Under the pieces are notes generated by a model. It was not told where the DNA came from. It did no database searches and was given only the letters and a program-made list of their open reading frames with translations. 64,000 nt of DNA from NCBI RefSeq assembly GCF_030811555.1, contig NZ_JAUSQZ010000001.1:310001-374000 (forward strand). The letters are read 5' to 3'. The number at the start of each line of letters is the position of its first letter. Within the stretch, counting starts at the first letter, position 1. Below are positions 33,713 to 41,628 of this stretch, in pieces. Source of the DNA: Kineosporia succinea (GTDB lineage: Bacteria > Actinomycetota > Actinomycetes > Actinomycetales > Kineosporiaceae). A program made the translations under genes and the position numbers.

Positions 33713-34126
33713 ATGGACGTCATCCGGTTCGTCCTCAATGTGCTCTGGTTCGTCTTCGCCGGGTTCTGGCTCGCGCTCGGATACGCGCTCGCCGGCCTGC
33801 TCATGTTCGTCCTGATCATCACGATCCCGTTCGGCATCGCCTCGTTCCGGCTGGCCGGGTTCGTGCTCTGGCCGTTCGGCCGCACGATCGTCCCGCAGCA
33901 CGACGCGGGCACCCCGTCGCTGATCGGCAACGTCCTCTGGTTCGTGCTCGCCGGTCTGTGGATCGCGATCGGGCACGTCGTCACCGGCGTCACGCTCTGC
34001 CTCACCATCGTCGGCATCCCGTTCGGCTGGGCCAACATCAAGCTCGCCCTGGTGGCGCTGGCCCCGCTCGGCAAGGAGGTCGTCCCCTCCGACTCGCCCC
34101 GGGCCCTGCCCGTCGCCTGGACCTGA
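33713..34126 (+). CDS. YccF-domain (DUF307) membrane protein
   Basis: 137 aa, a tandem repeat of the YccF unit: FVLNVLWFVFAGFWLALGYA with LIITIPFGIASFRLAGFVLWPFG, then IGNVLWFVLAGLWIAIGHVV with LTIVGIPFGWANIKLALVALAPLG. Four transmembrane helices. The function of the family is unknown. ATG 33713 follows AGGGGG at 5-8 nt. The TGA stop codon lies within the first unit of a 19-bp minisatellite. A structured hairpin lies in the upstream gap. Confidence 0.88.
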   Translation: MDVIRFVLNVLWFVFAGFWLALGYALAGLLMFVLIITIPFGIASFRLAGFVLWPFGRTIVPQHDAGTPSLIGNVLWFVLAGLWIAIGHVVTGVTLCLTIVGIPFGWANIKLALVALAPLGKEVVPSDSPRALPVAWT

Positions 34127-34260
34127 TCAGGAACCTTCGACCTGATCAGGAGCCCCGGCCCTGATCAGGAACCCAGGCCCCGATCAGGAACCCAGGCCCC
34201 GATCAGGAACCTCGGCCCCGATCAGGAGCCCTGGCCCCGATCACGAAACCCGGACCTGCT
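34121..34260. repeat. Minisatellite with ~19-bp unit, GATCAGGAACCCAGGCCCC
   Basis: Seven copies at about 19-20 bp spacing (GATCAG at 34125, 34144, 34163 and onward), the last with GATCAC. The TGA stop of yccF (34124-34126) is part of the first unit, ACCTGATCAGGAACC. The short CTGATCAG palindromes could fold in RNA. Confidence 0.88.
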
Positions 34261-34315
34261 CGCGAAACCATCAGCGATTTGGCCGGACAGCCCACCATGC
34301 ACAACGCTTCTCGTC

Positions 34316-35971
34316 ATGTCTGCAACTCTGCTCGCCCGCGACCTGGCCGCCGGTCACGGTGACCGTCAGCTGTTCAGCGGCCTCGACCTGGTCGTCGCCC
34401 CCGGTGACGTGGTCGGCCTGGTCGGGGCGAACGGCGCGGGCAAGTCCACGCTCCTGAAGATCCTGGCCGGGCTGGACGACGCCGAGCACGGCAAGGTGTC
34501 GCTCAGCCCGGAGCAGGCCACGGTCGGCTACCTGCCGCAGGAGCACGAGCGTCGCCCCGACGAGACCGTGCTCGAGTTCCTGTCCCGGCGCTGCGGCATC
34601 ACCACTGCCCAGGCCGAACTCGACGCCGCCACCGAGGAACTCGCGAACGGCGGTGACGGTGACGCCTACTCGGTGGCGCTCGACCGCTGGCTCGCGCTGG
34701 GCGCCGCCGACTTCGACGAGCGCGCCGAACAGGTCACCGACGAGATCGGCCTGCGCACCGGGCTGGTCGACGGGCTGCAGACGCACATGGTCTCGTTGTC
34801 GGGAGGCCAGGCGGCCCGTGCCGGCCTGGCCTCGCTGCTGCTCAGCCGCTATGACGTGATCCTGCTCGACGAGCCCACGAACGACCTCGACCTGGCCGGG
34901 CTCGACCGGCTGGAGCAATTCGTGACGCAGCTGCGCTCGGGGGTCGTGGTGGTCAGTCACGACCGGGAGTTCCTGACCCGCACCGTGACCCGCGTGGTCG
35001 AGCTCGACCTGGCCCAGCAGCAAGTCAGTGTGTACGGCGGTGGCTACGAGGCCTATCTCGAAGAGCGTGAGGTGGCCCGCCGGCACGCCCGCGAGGCCTA
35101 CGACGACTACGCCGACACCAAGGCCGGCCTCGAGGAACGCGGTCGCACACAGCGCAACTGGATGGCGCAGGGGGTGCGCAACGCCCGGCGCAAGGCTCCC
35201 GACAACGACAAGATCGGCGCCGCCCACCGGGCCGAGTCATCGGAGAAACAGGCCGCGAAGGCCCGCCAGACCCAGCGGATGATCGAGCGTCTCGACGTGG
35301 TCGAGGAACCCCGCAAGGAATGGAAGCTCCAGTTCGAGATCGCCACCGCGGCCCGTTCGGGGGCGGTGGTGGCGACACTGGACGCGGCGGTCGCCACCCG
35401 GGGTCAGTTCCGTCTCGGTCCGGTCACCCTGCAGATCGACTGGGCCGACCGGATCGCGATCACCGGCCCCAACGGCTCCGGCAAGACCACCCTGCTGTCC
35501 ATGCTTCTGGGACGCGTCGAGCCCAGCAGCGGACGCGCGGCCCTCGGGTCGGGCGTCGTGGTCGGGGAGATCGACCAGGCCCGCTCGGCGTTCACCGGTG
35601 ACGTCACCGTCGCCCAGGCGCTCGGGGCGCAGGTACCGGACTGGCCCGACGCCGACGTGCGCACGCTGCTGGCCAAGTTCGGGCTCGGGCAGCGGCACGT
35701 GGCGCGTCCGGCCGGCACCCTCTCCCCCGGCGAGCGCACCCGGGCCGGCCTGGCGCTGCTTCAGGCCCGCGGGGTGAACCTGCTGGTGCTCGACGAGCCG
35801 ACGAACCACCTCGACCTGCCCGCGATCGAGCAGCTCGAGCAGGCACTGGAGTCGTTCAACGGCACGCTGCTGCTGGTCTCGCACGACCGGCGCATGCTCG
35901 AGGCGGTGCGGGTGAACCGGCGTTTCGCGGTGTCGGCGAAGGACGGCGTGGGCACGGTCACCGAAGGCTGA
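34316..35971 (+). CDS. ABC-F family ATPase
   Basis: 551 aa with two ATPase domains and no membrane segment, the ABC-F build. First domain: LVGANGAGKSTLLKILAGL, SLSGGQAARAGLASLLLS and DEPTNDLDL. Second domain: TGPNGSGKTTLLSMLLGRV, LSPGERTRAGLALLQ and DEPTNHLDL. The linker between them is long and charged (EEREVARRHAREAYDDYA; NARRKAPDNDKIGAAHRAES). ABC-F proteins act on the ribosome and some protect against antibiotics or other stalls. ATG 34316 (MSATLLARDLAAGHG). The linker is close in length to those of the actinobacterial antibiotic-resistance-like members, but resistance is not shown. Confidence 0.88.
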   Translation: MSATLLARDLAAGHGDRQLFSGLDLVVAPGDVVGLVGANGAGKSTLLKILAGLDDAEHGKVSLSPEQATVGYLPQEHERRPDETVLEFLSRRCGITTAQAELDAATEELANGGDGDAYSVALDRWLALGAADFDERAEQVTDEIGLRTGLVDGLQTHMVSLSGGQAARAGLASLLLSRYDVILLDEPTNDLDLAGLDRLEQFVTQLRSGVVVVSHDREFLTRTVTRVVELDLAQQQVSVYGGGYEAYLEEREVARRHAREAYDDYADTKAGLEERGRTQRNWMAQGVRNARRKAPDNDKIGAAHRAESSEKQAAKARQTQRMIERLDVVEEPRKEWKLQFEIATAARSGAVVATLDAAVATRGQFRLGPVTLQIDWADRIAITGPNGSGKTTLLSMLLGRVEPSSGRAALGSGVVVGEIDQARSAFTGDVTVAQALGAQVPDWPDADVRTLLAKFGLGQRHVARPAGTLSPGERTRAGLALLQARGVNLLVLDEPTNHLDLPAIEQLEQALESFNGTLLLVSHDRRMLEAVRVNRRFAVSAKDGVGTVTEG

Positions 35972-36059
35972 GCCGCTGGTGACTGAGTGCGCGGGACGTG
36001 CGTGCAGGGTGTAGCGCTTCAAGTCGTTCTTGTCGGTGGTCGCGGGCAGAGTAGGTCTC

Positions 36060-37652
36060 GTGCTTCTCGCCGACATCGCGGCGGCCTCCGAGGCCGTCGC
36101 CGCCGCCTCCGCCCGGCGCGACAAGATCGCGTTGCTGGCCGCCTGCCTGCGTCAGGCGTCCGGCACCGATGCGCCCGTGGTGGCGGCGTGGCTGTCCGGG
36201 CGCACCTTCCAGCGGCGCACCGGTCTGGGCTGGGCGTCGCTGCGGTCCGCTCCCCCGCCCGCCGTCTCGCCCTCTCTCACGGTGCAGATGGTGGACGCGT
36301 CGCTCGCCCGCGCCTCTCTTCTCACCGGCCCGGGGTCGAGTGGAGAGCGACAGCAGATCGTGCTCGAGCTGATGACGGCCGCCACCGCGCCCGAGCAACG
36401 GCTCCTGACCGGCCTGATCTCCGGTGAGCTGCGGCAGGGGGCGGCCGCCGGCCTGATCGTCGACGCGGTGGCCAAGGCCGCGGCGGTGCCCCTGGCCTCG
36501 GTGCGGCGGGCTCTGGCCGTGCACGGCGACCTGCCCGACGTGGCCGCCGCCGCGCTCGAGGGCGGTGAGGCGGCGTTGTCCGCGTTCCAGCTCTCGGTCG
36601 GCCGGGCCCTGGCCCCGATGCTGGCCGCGCCCGCCCCCGAACTCGACGCGGCGCTGGCCAAGACCGGCCCGGCCGGCGTGGAGTGGAAGCTCGACGGCGT
36701 GCGCGTGCAGATCCACCGGCAGGGTGACGAGGTGGCCGTGTTCACCCGCACGCTCGACGACATCACCGCCCGGGTGCCCGAAGTGGTGCGGGTCGTGCGC
36801 GAACTCGACGTCGGGCAGGCCATTCTCGACGGTGAGGTGATCGCGGCCACCGCGTCCGGCCGGCCGGCGCCGTTCCAGGTCACGAGTGCCCGGGTGGCCC
36901 GGCGTGACGTCGAGAAGGCGAGCGCCGCAACTCCTCTGAGCCTGACTCTGTTCGACGCGCTGCACGTCGACGGTGACGATCTGATCGACCGGCCCGGCTC
37001 CGGCCGCCGCACCCGTCTGGAGGCGGCGGCGCCGTCGCTGGTGGTGCCCCGGCACGTGGTCGAAGATCCTTCCGAGGCCGAAGACGTGTCGCGGGCGCAG
37101 GCTTTTGCCGCCGACGCCCTGGCCCGTGGGCACGAGGGCGTGGTGGTGAAGTCGCTCGAGGCCGCATACACGATGGGCCGGCGCGGGGCGGGCTGGGTCA
37201 AGGTCAAGCCGCGCATCACGCTCGACCTGGTGGTGCTCGCGGCCGAGTGGGGGCACGGGCGGCGCACCGGCAAGCTGTCGAACCTGCACCTGGGCGCCCG
37301 CGATCCCGACGGCGAGTACGGCCCGCCCGGCGGATTCGTCATGCTGGGCAAGACCTTCAAGGGCCTGACCGACCAGATGCTGGCGTGGCAGACCGAGCGG
37401 TTGCAGGCGCTGGCCGAGCGTGAGGCGAAGTGGGTCGTGCACGTGCGGCCCGAGCTGGTCGTCGAGATCGCGTTCGACGGGGTGCAGCGCTCGCCGCGCT
37501 ATCCGGCCGGACTCGCGTTACGTTTCGCCCGGGTGCTGGCCCATCGTCCGGACAAGTCCGCCGCCGAGGCCGACACCATCACCACCGTGCGCGGTCATCA
37601 CGTCGTCGACGACGAGGCGGCCGCCGAAGCCGAGGAGACGGAGCAGGTTTGA
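36060..37652 (+). CDS. ATP-dependent DNA ligase (LigB-type)
   Basis: 530 aa from GTG 36060. It has a DNA-binding domain, an adenylation domain with nucleotidyl-transfer motif I VEWKLDGVRVQIHRQG (Lys210), motif III LTLFDALHVDG, motif IV HEGVVVKSLEAAYTMGRRGAGWVKVK, and an OB-fold domain (RYPAGLALRFARVLAHRPDK). It seals nicks using ATP, unlike the main NAD-dependent LigA. The start is uncertain: GTG 36060 begins the family-like LLADIAAAS; the alternative at 36030 lacks support. Its TGA overlaps the TTG of the downstream PAP2 gene. Role in replication or repair is not resolved. Confidence 0.88.
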   Translation: MLLADIAAASEAVAAASARRDKIALLAACLRQASGTDAPVVAAWLSGRTFQRRTGLGWASLRSAPPPAVSPSLTVQMVDASLARASLLTGPGSSGERQQIVLELMTAATAPEQRLLTGLISGELRQGAAAGLIVDAVAKAAAVPLASVRRALAVHGDLPDVAAAALEGGEAALSAFQLSVGRALAPMLAAPAPELDAALAKTGPAGVEWKLDGVRVQIHRQGDEVAVFTRTLDDITARVPEVVRVVRELDVGQAILDGEVIAATASGRPAPFQVTSARVARRDVEKASAATPLSLTLFDALHVDGDDLIDRPGSGRRTRLEAAAPSLVVPRHVVEDPSEAEDVSRAQAFAADALARGHEGVVVKSLEAAYTMGRRGAGWVKVKPRITLDLVVLAAEWGHGRRTGKLSNLHLGARDPDGEYGPPGGFVMLGKTFKGLTDQMLAWQTERLQALAEREAKWVVHVRPELVVEIAFDGVQRSPRYPAGLALRFARVLAHRPDKSAAEADTITTVRGHHVVDDEAAAEAEETEQV

Positions 37653-38701
37653 CGACGGGCAAGGAAGACCGGCACGGCGGGAAAGACCTTCGGCACGAGG
37701 GAGACCGCAGCGACGAGGGTGCCGTCGTCGCGAGGAGAGGGCTGGGCGCGCCGGCCGCACACGGTCCGACCGCCGGCACCGGTCCGACCGCGGGTACCGG
37801 TCCGACCGCGGGTACCGGTCCGACCTCCGGTGCCGGTCCGACCTCCGGTGCCGGTCCGACCTCCGGTGCCGGTCCGACCTCCGGTGCCGGTCCGACCTCC
37901 GGTGCCGGTCCGACCTCCGGTGCCGGTCCGACCTCCGGTGCCGGTCCGACGCCGGGCGACAGCCTGGCCGACGACCCGCCCTCCGAGCACGAGGGGCGGC
38001 TGGTCCTCGGCGGGCTGCTGCTGTTCCTCGGTGTCGCGCTGTTCGGCGGGTTCGTGCTGGTGCTGGTACTCGTCGCGACCGGTCTGCCGGGTGTACCGCG
38101 CATCGATCACGACGTCGCGACCGGTCTGCACGGTTACGTCGTCGCCCGGCCCGGGCTGGAGGCGGTGCTCAACTTCGCCGGTCACGCCACCGAGCCGTTC
38201 GTGATCCGGGCGGTGTTCCTGATCCCGGCGTTCGTCCTGTGGCGGCACGGCGCCCGGCGGGCCGTGGCCTGGATGGTCGCCACCCTGGCCATCGGGGGCA
38301 CGCTCAACGCCGTGGTCAAACTGCTCGTCGACCGGGCCCGCCCCGACCTGCCCGATCCGATCTACCTGGCCGCGGGGTCCAGCTTCCCGTCCGGGCACAC
38401 CACCAACGCGGTGATGTTCGCCGGCATCGTGGTGGTGCTGCTCGACCCGAGTCTGCGCCACCACGTGCGTCTGCCCCGCGACGGGCACTTCGTGCGCAGC
38501 ACCCGGGCGCGCGTCGGGTTGTGGGCCGGTGCGTTCACGTTCCCGGTGCTGGTGGCGCTCGACCGCCTCGGACTCGGCGTGCACTACCTGACCGACGTGG
38601 TCGGCGGGTTCTTCTTCGGGCTCTCGGTGCTGATGATCACCCTGGTGGCGTTCAGCCAGAGCAGCACCCTGAAACTCTGGCCGCGAAAAGCCCGGGCCTG
38701 A
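37649..38701 (+). CDS. PAP2-superfamily phosphatase with repetitive N-terminus
   Basis: About 350 aa from the TTG at 37649, which overlaps the ligase TGA as TTGA. The first 110 residues are hydrophilic and disordered, with GPTAGT x3 then GPTSGA x7 hexapeptides (18-bp DNA repeat). Then come about six transmembrane helices and the phosphatase signature: KLLVDRARPDLPD (KxxxxxxRP), SSFPSGHTTNAVMFAG (PSGH) and LDRLGLGVHYLTDVVGGF (SRxxxxxHxxxD-like). It likely dephosphorylates undecaprenyl pyrophosphate or a related lipid at the membrane. No ATG or GTG in frame lies between the TTG and the first helix. A 17-bp minisatellite starts 10 nt after the stop. Confidence 0.84.
   Translation: MTTGKEDRHGGKDLRHEGDRSDEGAVVARRGLGAPAAHGPTAGTGPTAGTGPTAGTGPTSGAGPTSGAGPTSGAGPTSGAGPTSGAGPTSGAGPTSGAGPTPGDSLADDPPSEHEGRLVLGGLLLFLGVALFGGFVLVLVLVATGLPGVPRIDHDVATGLHGYVVARPGLEAVLNFAGHATEPFVIRAVFLIPAFVLWRHGARRAVAWMVATLAIGGTLNAVVKLLVDRARPDLPDPIYLAAGSSFPSGHTTNAVMFAGIVVVLLDPSLRHHVRLPRDGHFVRSTRARVGLWAGAFTFPVLVALDRLGLGVHYLTDVVGGFFFGLSVLMITLVAFSQSSTLKLWPRKARA
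37759..37960. repeat. Coding minisatellite, 18-bp unit encoding GPT(A/S)G(T/A)
   Basis: About ten in-frame copies of GGTCCGACCTCCGGTGCC and variants, inside the PAP2 gene N-terminal region. Confidence 0.9.
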
Positions 38702-38711
38702 AACCGGGGCG

Positions 38712-38865
38712 GCCCGCAAAACGAGGCGGCCCGCAAAACGAGGCAGCCCGCAAAACGAGGCAGCCCGCAAAACGAGGCAGCCCGCAAAACGAGGCAGCCC
38801 GCAAAACGAGGCAGCCCGCAAAACGAGGCAGCCCGCAAAACGAGGCAGCCCGCAAAACGAGGCAG
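38712..38865. repeat. 17-bp tandem repeat GCCCGCAAAACGAGGCA
   Basis: Nine contiguous, almost identical copies beginning just after the PAP2 stop. No spacers, so not CRISPR. The final GCCCGC merges into the terminator stem. Confidence 0.92.
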
Positions 38866-38896
38866 CCCGCGCCCTCGGTGACCCGAGAGGCGCGGG
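38866..38896 (+). terminator. Terminator stem at the end of the PAP2 repeat array
   Basis: CCCGCGCC (38866-38873), CTCGG (74-78), loop TGAC, CCGAG (83-87), one bulged A, GGCGCGGG (89-96). It lies between the PAP2 (+) and DUF397 (-) stops. Confidence 0.78.
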
Positions 38897-38948
38897 CGCC
38901 ACAACGTCCGCAAGCCACAACGTCCGCAAGCCACGACCGCAAGCAGAC

Positions 38949-39149
38949 TCAGACCAGGTGGTCGAACTCGCCCTTCTTCGCCCCGTCGAGCCACGCATCC
39001 CACTCGCCGGGCGTGAACGACAGCACGTCGCCGGTCTCGCCGTCTTTCGAGTAGCGCACCTCGATCATGCCCTCAAGACGCCGCATCTCGACGAACTCGT
39101 CAGCGCCCTCGGCGCCGCTGGCCTTGATCCATCCGCTGTCGATGCTCAT
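38949..39149 (-). CDS. DUF397 protein
   Basis: 66 aa, matching the actinobacterial DUF397 pattern: short N-terminus GWIKASGAEGADEFVEMRRLE, then VRYSKDGETGDVLSFTPGEWDAW. ATG 39149 has GGGGAG 6 nt away. DUF397 proteins are normally encoded beside an XRE-type regulator with which they form a regulatory pair; none is present here, so this copy is an orphan. The longer frame to 39368 is not supported. Confidence 0.85.
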   Translation of the reverse strand: MSIDSGWIKASGAEGADEFVEMRRLEGMIEVRYSKDGETGDVLSFTPGEWDAWLDGAKKGEFDHLV

Positions 39150-39207
39150 CTGCACTCCCCGTGTACCGGAAATCACCGAACGAACAAGCTGCAGCGTAAC
39201 GGACCAA

Positions 39208-40137
39208 TCAGCTGTCGCCGCGCCCCTTGCGCTCGTTCTCCTCGGCCAGGAAGCGCTCGAGTTCGGCCCCCAGCTCGTCGGCGGTGGGCAGCTCACCCGG
39301 ACCGTCGGCCAGCGGCAGCGCGTTGCCCTCACCGGCGACGTAGGCGTCGTACTGCTGCTCGAGCGCACTGACCACGGCGGCGACCTCGGGCTGCCCGGAG
39401 ACCTGCTCCTCGATCGCGGCGCGGGTCTCGATACCCGCCTCGATCAGCGAACCGGTGGGCAGGGTCAGGTCGGCGACGTCGGCCACCGCGTCGACCAGGG
39501 CGACCGCGGCGTCGGGGAACTCGGCCTGCGTCAGGTAGTGCGGCACGTGCACAGCGAAACCGGCCGCGTCCTTACCGGCCTGGCCCAACCGCAGCTCGAG
39601 CAGGCCCGCGACGTTGCCGGGCACCTGCACGTTGCCGGCCCAGACGTTCTTGATGTCGATCAGGTTCTTGCGGGTGGCGTGCGCGGTCATCCCGGACGGG
39701 CGGGTGTGCGGCACGGCCATCGGGATCGCGTGCACCCCGACGGTGAGGCGCACGTCGTAGTGGTCGACGAGCTGGGTGACCGCGGCGACGAAACGCTCCC
39801 ACTGGATGTCCGGCTCGGGGCCCGTCAGCATCAGGAACCCGCGGCCCTCGACGTCCTTGACCTCTTCGAGGATCAGGCGCGGCGCCTCGTAGCTCTCCCA
39901 GTGGTTCTCCATGAACGTCATGGGGGGCCGACGAGCGCGGTAGTCGTAGAGCTGGTCGACGTCGAACTCGGCCAGCACCTTGTGCTCGAGCGAACTGAGC
40001 AGGTGCTCACCGGCCAGCCGGCCGGCATTGCCCGCGTCGATGAAGCCCCCGAGGGCGTGAAGCAGCACGGGCCGCTCGAGCGCTCCTTCTTCGGGCTGCT
40101 CGTCGGCGAGCGTGTAGAGATCCCTCGGATCCAGCAC
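39208..40137 (-). CDS. PAC2-family protein
   Basis: 309 aa. PAC2 is a proteasome-assembly-chaperone-like family; bacterial members have no established role. LHALGGFIDAGNAGRLAGEHL is the conserved N-terminal block, and YLTQAEFPDAAVALVDAV and ETRAAIEEQVSGQPEVAAVV are later ones. GTG 40137 is chosen because a perfect AGGAGG lies 6 nt upstream (40144-40149, minus strand); the longer frame to 40338 reads into low-similarity sequence. Confidence 0.87.
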   Translation of the reverse strand: MLDPRDLYTLADEQPEEGALERPVLLHALGGFIDAGNAGRLAGEHLLSSLEHKVLAEFDVDQLYDYRARRPPMTFMENHWESYEAPRLILEEVKDVEGRGFLMLTGPEPDIQWERFVAAVTQLVDHYDVRLTVGVHAIPMAVPHTRPSGMTAHATRKNLIDIKNVWAGNVQVPGNVAGLLELRLGQAGKDAAGFAVHVPHYLTQAEFPDAAVALVDAVADVADLTLPTGSLIEAGIETRAAIEEQVSGQPEVAAVVSALEQQYDAYVAGEGNALPLADGPGELPTADELGAELERFLAEENERKGRGDS

Positions 40138-40324
40138 GAACGTCCTCCTCCATCGCCGGGCGCGCCAACCACCGTCGCGCACTGTGCTCGTATCGGCCCG
40201 ATCCGCGACGACACCGACTCTGGGGTCGGTGCTCCGAAACGGGCACCCGGCACCTATAACGCTACCGGCCCGTGTCTGAATCCCCGATCCAGATCCACCC
40301 TCAGCGAACAGCGTGCGGGAAACC

Positions 40325-40368
40325 CACGGGAACCGCATCCGGTCGGCACCCCGGACGGGGTTCCCGTG
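40325..40368 (-). terminator. Likely PadR terminator
   Basis: Ten-bp arms CACGGGAACC (40325-40334) and GGTTCCCGTG (40359-40368) close to the PadR stop on the minus strand. Confidence 0.6.
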
Positions 40369-40383
40369 AGCTCTTGACGCCCG

Positions 40384-41382
40384 TCACTCAGCGTCATCCG
40401 CCCCCGCGGAAGGAGCGGCCGACTCGTCCTCGGCGAGGATCCGGTAGATGGCGCGCCGGGCCTCGTCGAGCGCCTGCCGGGTGCGCTCCACCTGCTCGTC
40501 CGAGCCGAGCCGGGCGACCTGCTGCGTCGCCAGACCGAGCGCTCCCATGCCCTCGAACAGGCTCTGCACCCGCTGCCGCTGACCGGGACCGGCCATCGAC
40601 CAGGGCTCGTGGAACTCGGACGGGTTCTGCTGCACGGCTTCGTGACCGGCGTCGGTGATCGAGAAGACCTTGCGGCCGCCCTCGGCGTCCTCGGCCCGGA
40701 TCAGCCCCTCGTCCTGCAACTGCTGCAGCACCGGGTAGACCGATCCCGGGCTCGGGCGCCACAGGCCACCGCTGCGCTTGGTCAGCTCACCCATGATCGC
40801 GTAGCCGTGGTAGCCCTGGCGCGGCTCCTCGTCGAGGAGGGCCAGGATCGCGGCCCGCACGTTGCCCCGCGGGCGGCGACCACCTCGCCCACCGCGCCCC
40901 GGACCCCGGCCGTCACCACCGGGACCGCCCGGTCCCCAGCCGCCGCGGCCGAAACCGCCCCGGCCGAAGCCACCCGGACCGAAGCCACCCGGACCGAACC
41001 CGCCCGGCCCGAATCCCCCGGGCCCGAAACCGCCGGGACCACCGAAGCGACCGAAACCACCACGTCCACCGTGGATGGGGCCGTCGTCCTCCCCCTCCGG
41101 GAAGTCCTCGGGATCGATCCCCGGGCCGGCCGCCCGGGCGCCGAAGGCACCGAAGGCCCCCCGGCGAGGGCCGAAACCGGGACCGAAACCGGGACCGAAA
41201 CCGCGACCGAAACCGCGACCACCGCCGTGACCGTGACCACGACCGGACCGCCGCCCGGGACCGAACGCCCCGGGACCACCTTCGCCGTCCGGCGAACCCC
41301 ACTCGGGCCCGCCCTCGTTCATCTCGTCGGCGTGCTCACGCAGTCGGCGAGCACGCTCCTCGTTCATCTCTGCCTGTTGCAT
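40384..41382 (-). CDS. PadR-family regulator with Gly-rich N-terminus
   Basis: 332 aa from ATG 41382, with GAGGAG 7 nt upstream. The PadR winged helix is near residues 175-265 (ILALLDEEPRQGYHGYAIMG, PSPGSVYPVLQQLQDEGLIR, EDAEGGRKVFSITDAG). The 160 residues before it are Gly/Phe/Arg-rich, with FGPGG-type pentapeptides repeated and acidic patches, far longer than the usual PadR N-terminus. A 34-bp near-perfect palindrome is found upstream of the gene, so autoregulation is likely. The ligand or stress sensed is unknown. Confidence 0.88.
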   Translation of the reverse strand: MQQAEMNEERARRLREHADEMNEGGPEWGSPDGEGGPGAFGPGRRSGRGHGHGGGRGFGRGFGPGFGPGFGPRRGAFGAFGARAAGPGIDPEDFPEGEDDGPIHGGRGGFGRFGGPGGFGPGGFGPGGFGPGGFGPGGFGRGGFGRGGWGPGGPGGDGRGPGRGGRGGRRPRGNVRAAILALLDEEPRQGYHGYAIMGELTKRSGGLWRPSPGSVYPVLQQLQDEGLIRAEDAEGGRKVFSITDAGHEAVQQNPSEFHEPWSMAGPGQRQRVQSLFEGMGALGLATQQVARLGSDEQVERTRQALDEARRAIYRILAEDESAAPSAGADDAE

Positions 41383-41426
41383 CTGTCTGCTCCTCAGGAT
41401 CGGCCGACCGCTCCGTGCGAGCATCG

Positions 41427-41460
41427 GCGATACGTCAACGATATATCGCTAACGTATCGC
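41427..41460. promoter_or_regulatory. PadR operator candidate, 34-bp near-perfect palindrome
   Basis: Arms GCGATACGT(C/T)A(A/G)CGATA, differing at two positions, centred on CGATATATCG. It starts 45 nt before the PadR start codon on the minus strand and is strikingly AT-rich for this genome. Confidence 0.65.
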
Positions 41461-41516
41461 TGTCGACACCGCGACCGAAACGGCCGCCTCCCGTACACCC
41501 GTTGATCCAACGCGAG

Positions 41517-41552
41517 CGGGTGCTGGACGGCGCATGCGCCGTCCAGCACCCG
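41517..41552 (-). terminator. PhoD terminator, 36-bp perfect palindrome
   Basis: A perfect dyad centred at 41534/41535, about 77 nt after the PhoD stop codon and before the PadR operator region. Confidence 0.72.
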
Positions 41553-41628
41553 AACACCTCAGGACGCGAAGTCCCCCATCACGGAAACCCGCGACGGCCT
41601 CGACGAAAGCCCCCGGGGAGAAGCTCCC

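Noticed and set aside
38712-38865. Possible CRISPR array
   Set aside because: The units are head-to-tail with no spacers and no cas genes nearby.
37420-39054. 544-aa frame with repeated RSDLRC units
   Set aside because: It is another frame of the 18-bp coding repeat of the PAP2 gene and spans the ligase end and intergenic repeats.
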